A stretch of DNA of 8,559 nucleotides from Streptosporangiaceae bacterium. GTDB taxonomy: Bacteria; Actinomycetota; Actinomycetes; Streptosporangiales; Streptosporangiaceae. This document shows positions 1 to 4,296 of this stretch, piece by piece. Numbering within the stretch: position 1 is the first letter of the stretch; each line of letters opens with the position of its first letter. The stretch is from NCBI GenBank assembly GCA_030050125.1, contig JASIJN010000421.1, forward strand, positions 1-8,559. Reading direction: 5' to 3'. Under the pieces are notes generated by a model, which was given only the letters and a program-made list of their open reading frames with translations, had not been told where the DNA came from and searched no databases. The translations under genes were made by a program, and so were the position numbers.

Positions 1-1
1 C

Positions 2-682
2 ATCCGGGGCGAACTGGTGGAGCTGCACCTGCCGCTGGTGGAGTACCTGGCCCGCAGGTTCCGCAACCGCGGCGAATGGCTCGACGACCTGACCCAGGTG
101 GCGACGATCGGGCTGATCAAGTCCATCGACCGGTTCGACCTCAGCCGCGGCGTCGAGTTCTCGACCTACGCCACGCCCACGATCGTGGGCGAGATCAAGC
201 GGCACTTCCGGGACAAGGGCTGGGCCGTACGCGTGCCGCGGCGGCTGCAGGAGCTCAAGCTCTCGCTGACCAAGGCGATCAGCGATCTCGCCCAGCGGCT
301 GGGGCGCGCGCCCACGGTGGCCGAGCTCGCGGACCACCTGCAGATGAGCGAGGAAGAGGTGCTGGAGGGCCTGGAGTCGGCGAACGCGTACTCCACGGTG
401 TCGCTCGACGCGCCGGACTCAGGTGACGAGGACGCGCCGGCGGTCGCCGAGTCGCTCGGCATGCTCGACGACGCCCTGGAGGGCGTGGAGTACCGGGAAT
501 CGCTCAAGCCACTGCTGGAGCGGCTTCCGCCCCGGGAGAAGAAGATCCTCATGCTCCGGTTCTTCGGCAACATGACCCAGTCGCAAATCGCGACCGAGCT
601 CGGCATCTCCCAGATGCACGTGTCGCGGCTGCTGGCCAGGACGCTGACCCAGCTCCGTGAGGGGCTCACCACCGACGAATAG
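2..682 (+). CDS. SigB/SigF/SigG-family RNA polymerase sigma factor (5' end cut by window edge)
   Basis: Alternative sigma-70 factor of the stress/differentiation type found in Actinobacteria and Bacillus; it directs RNA polymerase to a special promoter set. The open frame runs in from the window edge. A GTG at 17 exists, but the codons before it (reading IRGEL) continue the usual region 2 start of this family, so the real start lies upstream. Counting from that GTG: region 2 is residues 1-75, with LTQVATIGLIKSIDRFD and the core-binding/-10-reading stretch GVEFSTYATPTIVGEIKRHF; region 3 is about 76-150; region 4 is about 160-215, with a helix-turn-helix at MTQSQIATELGISQMHVSRL. All three regions look intact and the gene ends with TAG. 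SigB/F/G factors are normally held by an RsbW-type anti-sigma factor, often encoded just upstream, which cannot be seen here. Family assignment is firm; the paralogue (sigB, sigF, sigG) cannot be told. Confidence 0.95.
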   Translation: MRGELVELHLPLVEYLARRFRNRGEWLDDLTQVATIGLIKSIDRFDLSRGVEFSTYATPTIVGEIKRHFRDKGWAVRVPRRLQELKLSLTKAISDLAQRLGRAPTVAELADHLQMSEEEVLEGLESANAYSTVSLDAPDSGDEDAPAVAESLGMLDDALEGVEYRESLKPLLERLPPREKKILMLRFFGNMTQSQIATELGISQMHVSRLLARTLTQLREGLTTDE

Positions 683-700
683 CGCCGGACGGGCCGGTCA

Positions 701-718
701 GGCGCCGCGCCCGGCGCC
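701..718. terminator. GC-rich hairpin between convergent genes, possible two-way terminator
   Basis: The 41-base gap between the sigma factor and the membrane protein gene holds GGCGCC (701-706), a 6-base loop and GGCGCC (713-718), a perfect 6-bp stem. A second pairing, GGCCGG (692-697) with CCGGCC (718-723), competes with it. No T-run follows on either strand, so it would be a non-canonical actinobacterial terminator. The position between two gene ends is the main support. Confidence 0.35.
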
Positions 719-723
719 CGGCC

Positions 724-1188
724 TCACCCGCCGTCAGCGGGCGGCTGCGACGGCCCCGCGCTCAGGACGCGGATGCTCGGGGGAGCCAGCAGGGTCACGA
801 ACCCGGCGACCGCCAGGACCAGCCCGGGAATCCCCCACGCGTACCTGTGCCCTTGCACCAGGTAGATGCTCACGATGCCGACGAACAACTGGGTGAGCAG
901 GGCCGGAGTACGGCTCCAGCTCTGGACCCTGGCCAGTCCCGCCGCGACCCACCCGAGCGCCACCGCGGTCACCAGCCCGATCACGGTCAGGGCGATGCCG
1001 CTGTTGACGTGGTAGGAGCGCCCGGTGCTCGCATCGACCCCGGCCAAGACCGCCGCGAGCAGCACTGCGACCGCCTCGACGGCCTGCGCCACCGCCGCCA
1101 GAGCCAGGACGCGCGGATGCCCCGGCTGCTCCGGCTCCCTGGCCTCGCTAACCTGAGCGCGTGCGCGCGCTCTTGATCGTGAACCCAC
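724..1188 (-). CDS. Small four-helix integral membrane protein, function unknown
   Basis: A 154-residue protein I do not recognise beyond a general likeness to small actinobacterial integral membrane proteins. It has a basic, Arg-rich N-terminus (residues 1-12), then four probable membrane helices at about 27-49, 64-87, 95-112 and 117-136, and a short soluble tail. The loop between helices 3 and 4 carries QGHRYAWGIP, followed by GLVLAVAGFVTLLAPPSIRVL, a pattern I associate with this hypothetical family. No catalytic motif is visible. The GTG start at 1188 is chosen because a strong ribosome site, GGAGGTGG, lies 3-5 bases before it (minus strand, 1199-1192); the next in-frame GTG (1092) has none and would cut into helix 1. 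The start overlaps the divergent lipid kinase start by 28 bases, and the 3' end converges on the sigma factor. That it is a gene is likely; its role is open. Confidence 0.75.
   Translation of the reverse strand: MGSRSRARARAQVSEAREPEQPGHPRVLALAAVAQAVEAVAVLLAAVLAGVDASTGRSYHVNSGIALTVIGLVTAVALGWVAAGLARVQSWSRTPALLTQLFVGIVSIYLVQGHRYAWGIPGLVLAVAGFVTLLAPPSIRVLSAGPSQPPADGG
1149..1154 (+). promoter_or_regulatory. Probable -10 element of a leaderless lipid kinase transcript
   Basis: TAACCT fits the actinobacterial TAnnnT -10 pattern and ends exactly 6 bases before the GTG at 1161, the spacing expected if transcription starts on the start codon. No Shine-Dalgarno sequence precedes that GTG. No convincing -35 is seen. 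The element lies inside the coding part of the divergent membrane protein gene. Confidence 0.4.
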
Positions 1189-2123
1189 ATGCCACCTCCA
1201 CGACCCGACTCCGGCGGGATGTTATCGTCCGGGCGCTGTCCTCCGCCGTCGACCTCGAGGTCGTGGAGACACGTTACCGGGGCCATGCCACCAGTCTGGC
1301 GGCTGCCGCCCGCGATGACGGCTTCGGGCTCGTCTTGACGCTGGGCGGTGACGGAACGGTCAACGAGGCGGTGAACGGGATCCTCGGCGACGGGGCGGCC
1401 CGCCGGGCCTGCGTTCCCGGCGGGGCGGTCGCGAACGCCGACAGCGTACCGGCCCTGGCGGCCCTGCCCGGCGGCAACGCGAACGTGTTCACCCGCGCCG
1501 TGGGCATGCCTCCCGACCTGGTGGACGCGACCGGACAGGTGCTCCACTGCCTGGCCGGGGGACGGAGCCGCCGGATCGGCGTGGGCCTGGCGGGCGACCG
1601 GTACTTCACCTTCAATGCCGGCCTCGGCCTCGACGCGGAGGTGGTGCGGGCGGTCGACGGCCACCGGGCGCGCGGCCGGGCGGCCTCGGCCGCGCTGTAC
1701 GTGTGGATGACCTTGCGCCAGCTTTACCTGGTGACCGACCGGCGCCATCCCGCCCTGACGCTGGAGCGCGACGGCAAGCCCGCGGCCGGGCCGCTGTTCC
1801 TGGGCATCGTGTCCAACGCCTCGCCGTGGACCTATCTCGGGCGGCGCCCGGTCTACACCAACCCGCGGGCGGGCTTCGACTCCGGCCTGGACCTGTTCGC
1901 GCTGCGCAGCCTGGGGAGCGCGAGCCTGATGCGCACCGTGAGCCAGATGCTGGGGGACGGCAGGCCGCCGCACGGGCGCGCGATCCTGACCCTGCACGAT
2001 CAGGCCGAGCTGACCCTGAGATCGGCCCGGCCGGTGGCTTTCCAGGTCGACGGCGAGTACATGGGCGAGCATGAGGTGGTCAGGTTCCGGTCGGTGCCCG
2101 ACGCCTTGCGGATTATCGCCTAG
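1161..2123 (+). CDS. Diacylglycerol kinase / sphingosine kinase-family lipid kinase (DagK/LCB5 type)
   Basis: A 320-residue soluble lipid kinase of the DAGK catalytic-domain family, which phosphorylates diacylglycerol or related lipids with ATP at the inner membrane face; the actual substrate cannot be read from sequence. The N-terminus MRALLIVNPHAT is the family's first strand. The nucleotide motif GGDGTVNE is at residues 62-69 and a second phosphate-binding motif LPGGNANVF at 102-110. The C-terminal beta domain ends with the usual QVDGEYMG near 295-302. Length is typical. Between GGDGTVNE and PGGNANVF there is an Ala/Gly-rich stretch (about 77-100) that seems longer than in many relatives. 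The GTG at 1161 gives the family-standard N-terminus and is probably leaderless. From memory it corresponds to M. tuberculosis Rv3218, which also precedes whiB1. Family is firm, substrate unknown. Confidence 0.93.
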   Translation: MRALLIVNPHATSTTRLRRDVIVRALSSAVDLEVVETRYRGHATSLAAAARDDGFGLVLTLGGDGTVNEAVNGILGDGAARRACVPGGAVANADSVPALAALPGGNANVFTRAVGMPPDLVDATGQVLHCLAGGRSRRIGVGLAGDRYFTFNAGLGLDAEVVRAVDGHRARGRAASAALYVWMTLRQLYLVTDRRHPALTLERDGKPAAGPLFLGIVSNASPWTYLGRRPVYTNPRAGFDSGLDLFALRSLGSASLMRTVSQMLGDGRPPHGRAILTLHDQAELTLRSARPVAFQVDGEYMGEHEVVRFRSVPDALRIIA

Positions 2124-2177
2124 CGCCGTTACCGACGCACCTCGGGCGGCAACCCCCGGCACGCCTCATGCCCGCAA

Positions 2178-2193
2178 TGTGACTGATCTGACA
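2178..2193. promoter_or_regulatory. Weak Crp/Fnr-family-like site
   Basis: TGTGA at 2178-2182, a 6-base spacer and TGACA at 2189-2193 match the Crp consensus TGTGA-N6-TCACA at 9 of 10 defined positions. It lies 55 bases after the lipid kinase stop and about 300 bases before the whiB1 ATG, far for direct activation. It may be chance, but it is the second such match in the same gap. Confidence 0.25.
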
Positions 2194-2231
2194 TAGAAAT
2201 CCGCCTGAACCTTTGCCAAAGCCTCTTGCGG

Positions 2232-2260
2232 TTCATCGCCGACCTTGAGAGGGTTATAAC
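2232..2260 (+). promoter_or_regulatory. Possible sigma-70-type promoter for a long whiB1 leader
   Basis: TATAAC at 2255-2260 matches TATAAT at 5 of 6 positions, unusual in such GC-rich DNA. TTCATC at 2232-2237 is a poor -35 with a 17-base spacer. A start near 2267 would give a leader of about 220 bases containing the hairpins and the downstream Crp-like site. The -10 alone carries the call. Confidence 0.3.
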
Positions 2261-2273
2261 GCTCCTGGCGAGC

Positions 2274-2302
2274 GGCGCACCAGCCATGCGCCCTGCTGGG
2301 CG
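2274..2302 (+). promoter_or_regulatory. Two mutually exclusive hairpins in the whiB1 upstream region
   Basis: GGCGCA (2274-2279) pairs perfectly with TGCGCC (2287-2292) around a 7-base loop. Alternatively CGC-CCAGC (2276-2278, 2280-2284, one A bulged) pairs with GCTGGGCG (2295-2302), an 8-bp stem. The two stems share bases, so only one can form at a time. This is the layout of attenuators and riboswitch-like leaders, but no known riboswitch class was recognised. Confidence 0.3.
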
Positions 2303-2413
2303 GGTTATGCACCGCTGTGACCCAACAGCCTCGCCTGGGAGCCAATCGAAGCGCAAGTCTTTGATTATGACTCTCAGGTTCGGGAACTAAAGGTCCCGGC
2401 GTACAGCATAGCT

Positions 2414-2429
2414 CGTGAATTCCTTCACA
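2414..2429. promoter_or_regulatory. Crp-type (cAMP receptor protein) binding site candidate upstream of whiB1
   Basis: CGTGA (2414-2418), 6 bases, TCACA (2425-2429). This fits the mycobacterial Crp consensus (C/T)GTGA-N6-TCAC(A/G) in full and the E. coli consensus at 9 of 10 defined positions. It ends 60 bases before the whiB1 ATG. In M. tuberculosis, whiB1 is known to be controlled by the Crp protein Rv3676 through sites in its promoter, so the same control here is a reasonable inference. Confidence 0.5.
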
Positions 2430-2475
2430 AGCGCGACGGAGAGGGACCGGGCCCGGCCACGGTACCGACCTCACA

Positions 2476-2481
2476 GAGGAG
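2476..2481 (+). promoter_or_regulatory. Ribosome binding site of whiB1
   Basis: GAGGAG ends 8 bases before the ATG at 2490. It decides the start: the in-frame GTG at 2481 overlaps the site and would add three residues not usual in the family. Confidence 0.7.
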
Positions 2482-2489
2482 TGGACCTC

Positions 2490-2744
2490 ATGGACTGGCG
2501 TCACCACGCCGCCTGCCGTGACGAAGATCCGGAGCTGTTCTTCCCGATCGGAAACACGGGTCCCGCACTACTGCAGATCGACGAGGCCAAACAAGTATGC
2601 CAGCGCTGCGCCGTGATGGAGCCGTGCCTTCAGTGGGCACTGGAGAGCGGGCAGGACTCGGGCGTCTGGGGCGGTCTGAGTGAGGACGAGCGGCGCGCGC
2701 TCAAGCGCAGGTCGACCCGGGTCAGGGCGCAGGCGCCGGCGTAG
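2490..2744 (+). CDS. whiB1: WhiB1/WblE-type iron-sulfur transcription regulator
   Basis: An 84-residue WhiB-like protein, the same length as M. tuberculosis WhiB1 (Rv3219; WblE in Streptomyces). These proteins bind a 4Fe-4S cluster that reacts with nitric oxide, and WhiB1 binds region 4 of the principal sigma factor. The four cluster cysteines are C9, C37, C40 and C46, in the arrangement C-x27-C-x2-C-x5-C. The sigma/DNA turn motif GVWGG is at 58-62, followed by the basic segment RRALKRR (68-74). The N-terminus MDWRH and the stretch CRDEDPELFFP are near-identical to WhiB1 as I recall it. The ATG is fixed by the upstream GAGGAG. It follows the lipid kinase in the same direction after 366 bases and probably has its own promoter with a Crp-like site. 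Its last 23 bases overlap the convergent pdtaS gene. WhiB1 is essential in mycobacteria. Confidence 0.96.
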   Translation: MDWRHHAACRDEDPELFFPIGNTGPALLQIDEAKQVCQRCAVMEPCLQWALESGQDSGVWGGLSEDERRALKRRSTRVRAQAPA

Positions 2745-4239
2745 CCGGTGCTGCGCCGTCCGGCGTCCCGGTCGCTGGCTGTACCGGGATCTCGACCAGC
2801 ACCCTGGTCCCGCCGCCGGGCTGAGGAGTCACTTCCAACCGGCCGCCCAATTCGGCGACCACGAGCGTGCGCACGATCTGCAGACCGAGGCTGGCCGTCG
2901 AGTTAACGTCAAAATCCTCCGGCAGCCCGACCCCGTTGTCGACCACGGTCACCGTGAGCTGCCCGTTCAGCCGGTTGGCCGTGACGTCCAGTCTTCCGCA
3001 CAGGGCGGCACCAGTAAATCCGTGCTGGAGCGCGTTCTGCAATAGCTCGGTCAGTACCAGGGCCAGCGGCGTGGCGATCGAGGCCGGCAGCAGCCCGAAT
3101 TCCCCGGACAGGCCCGGCTTGACCCTGGCCTCGGGCGCCGAAACCTCGGCGGCCATCATCGCCACCCGGCGGGCGATGTCGTCGAAGTCCACGATCTCGT
3201 CCGGGGCGTGCGAGAGCGTCTCGTGGACGATGGCGATCGACCCGACCCGTCGCACCGCCTCCTGCAGCGCGGCGCGCGCCTCGGCGGCCTTGAGCCTGCG
3301 GGCCTGCAGCCGCAGCAGGGCGGCGACCGTCTGCAGGTTGTTCTTGACCCGGTGATGGATCTCCCTGATCGTGGCGTCCTTGGTCATCAGCTCCCGCTCC
3401 CGGTGCCGCAGCTCGGTCACGTCCCTGAGCAGGATCAGCGCGCCGGAACGCACCCCGCCGACCACGAGCGGAATCGCGCGCAGCTGCACCACCGAGCCGT
3501 TGCCCTCGACCTCGGTCTCCATGTGCGCCCGGCCGCTCGCCGCCAGCATCAGCGAGTCGTCGCGGGGCCCGCCGCTCGGGCACAGGCGCGCGGTCAGCGG
3601 CCCGAGCTCCGCCCCCACCAGGTCGGCGGTGAGTCCCAGCCTGCGGTAGGCCGACAGCCCGTTCGGGCTGGCATAGGTGACCCTGCCCGACCGGCCCAGC
3701 CGGAGCAGGCCGTCCCCGACCCGCGGCGACCGGACCAGGGTCGGCTGCTCGCCCGGGAGCGGGAAGATGCCCGCCGCCACCATCTGGGCAAGGTCGTCGG
3801 CGGCTCTGAGGTAGGCGAGGTCCATCCGGCTGGGGGTCCGGGCCGCGGACAGGTTCGTGGACCGCTCGATGACCGCGATGACCCGGTCGTCGTGGGTCAC
3901 CGGGATGGTCTCGTGGCGCACCGGCACCCCGGTCGTCCATTCGGGGTCACCTTCCCGGCATATCCTGCGCTCCTCCATGGCCACGTCAAGGAACGGGCGC
4001 TCGCCCGCCGCGCGCACCGCGCCGACGATGTCGTCCGCGATGGCGGTCGGCGCGGTCACCGGGCGGATCTGGGCCAGCGCCACCCACCCGGATCCGTCCC
4101 GCAGCTGGGCCCACAGCACCAGGTCGGCGAACGACAGGTCGGCGAGCAGCTGCCAGTCCGACAGCAACATGTGCAGCCAGTCGACGTCGGCCTCGGTCAG
4201 GCCCGCTTGGCGTAGCGCGAGGTCGGTCAGCGTCGGCAT
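2722..4239 (-). CDS. pdtaS: PdtaS-type soluble sensor histidine kinase (GAF-PAS-HisKA_2-HATPase)
   Basis: A 505-residue cytoplasmic histidine kinase without membrane segments, close in length and order to M. tuberculosis PdtaS (Rv3220c, about 501 residues). PdtaS passes phosphate to PdtaR, an ANTAR-domain RNA-binding antiterminator, which is not in this window. Domains: GAF about 20-155 (beginning WLHMLLSDWQLLADLSFAD), PAS about 175-280 (YASPNGLSAYRRLGL), HisKA_2 with the phospho-acceptor box EIHHRVKNNLQTVAALLRLQ (H296 the likely site), and HATPase with the N-box LTELLQNALQH (396-406), DNGVGLP (434-440) and the G-box LGLQIVRTLV (451-460). The Pro/Ala tail (from about 488) overlaps whiB1. The ATG at 4239 gives the family N-terminus; a site AGGTGG sits 16 bases ahead, rather far. 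The cysteine pair described in the mycobacterial GAF domain appears replaced (WVALAQIRP, 52-60). It is divergent from the ThDP enzyme gene. Confidence 0.94.
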   Translation of the reverse strand: MPTLTDLALRQAGLTEADVDWLHMLLSDWQLLADLSFADLVLWAQLRDGSGWVALAQIRPVTAPTAIADDIVGAVRAAGERPFLDVAMEERRICREGDPEWTTGVPVRHETIPVTHDDRVIAVIERSTNLSAARTPSRMDLAYLRAADDLAQMVAAGIFPLPGEQPTLVRSPRVGDGLLRLGRSGRVTYASPNGLSAYRRLGLTADLVGAELGPLTARLCPSGGPRDDSLMLAASGRAHMETEVEGNGSVVQLRAIPLVVGGVRSGALILLRDVTELRHRERELMTKDATIREIHHRVKNNLQTVAALLRLQARRLKAAEARAALQEAVRRVGSIAIVHETLSHAPDEIVDFDDIARRVAMMAAEVSAPEARVKPGLSGEFGLLPASIATPLALVLTELLQNALQHGFTGAALCGRLDVTANRLNGQLTVTVVDNGVGLPEDFDVNSTASLGLQIVRTLVVAELGGRLEVTPQPGGGTRVLVEIPVQPATGTPDGAAPATPAPAP

Positions 4240-4274
4240 GCCGCCATCATCGCATCCACCTGCAAATAGTCCGC

Positions 4275-4286
4275 TACCAGCTGGTA
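4275..4286. promoter_or_regulatory. Perfect 12-base palindrome, candidate operator between divergent promoters
   Basis: TACCAGCTGGTA is its own reverse complement; one more G-C pair (4273/4288) flanks it after a mismatch. It overlaps the first two bases of the ThDP gene -10 (4285-4290) and lies in the spacer of the proposed pdtaS promoter, so a bound dimer could block both. No regulator gene for it is evident in the window. Confidence 0.45.
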
Positions 4287-4290
4287 ACGT
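4285..4290 (+). promoter_or_regulatory. Probable -10 element of a leaderless ThDP-enzyme transcript
   Basis: TAACGT fits TAnnnT and ends 6 bases before the ATG at 4297, so transcription would begin on the start codon. No ribosome site is present before the ATG. The same geometry is seen before the lipid kinase gene at 1149-1154. Confidence 0.45.
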
Positions 4291-4296
4291 CACCGC

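Larger units (their letters stand above)
2124..2489 (+). promoter_or_regulatory. 366-base non-coding leader/promoter region of whiB1
   Basis: No believable gene lies here: minus-strand frames that span it (for example 2166-2507) read as Pro/Arg/Cys-rich nonsense with no family features. The stretch is clearly less GC-rich than its surroundings. It holds two Crp-like sites (2178-2193, 2414-2429), a possible sigma-70-like promoter (2232-2260), a pair of competing hairpins (2274-2302), a 5-bp inverted repeat (GCTGT 2314-2318 / ACAGC 2325-2329) and a direct repeat GGGTTAT at 2251-2257 and 2302-2308. No clear intrinsic terminator for the lipid kinase gene was found. The size fits a separately regulated whiB1 transcript with a long leader. 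Confidence 0.7.
4265..4293 (-). promoter_or_regulatory. Possible pdtaS promoter
   Basis: On the minus strand GTGACG (4293-4288; 4 of 6 to TTGACA) is followed by a 17-base spacer and ACTATT (4270-4265), the only AT-rich patch in the gap. The -10 is weak. A start near 4258 would leave a leader of about 19 bases. The 12-base palindrome fills most of the spacer. Confidence 0.3.

Noticed and set aside
17..19. GTG as the start of the sigma factor
   Set aside because: The frame continues upstream with family-like residues, so the gene is cut by the window edge.
987..2162. 391-codon minus-strand frame opposite the lipid kinase
   Set aside because: Shadow frame of an unmistakable kinase gene; composition is His/Arg/Gly/Pro-rich and shows no family motif.
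2124..2165. Intrinsic terminator after the lipid kinase gene
   Set aside because: Only a weak 4-bp CGGG/CCCG pairing and no T-run.
2382..2408. GGGAAC as the -35 of a SigR/SigH-type promoter before whiB1
   Set aside because: No matching GTT-type -10 at the required 16-19 base spacing.
2166..2507. Possible minus-strand gene in the whiB1 upstream region
   Set aside because: No family features, no ribosome site seen, and it would cover the whiB1 start and promoter; the stretch is less GC-rich, as expected of non-coding DNA.
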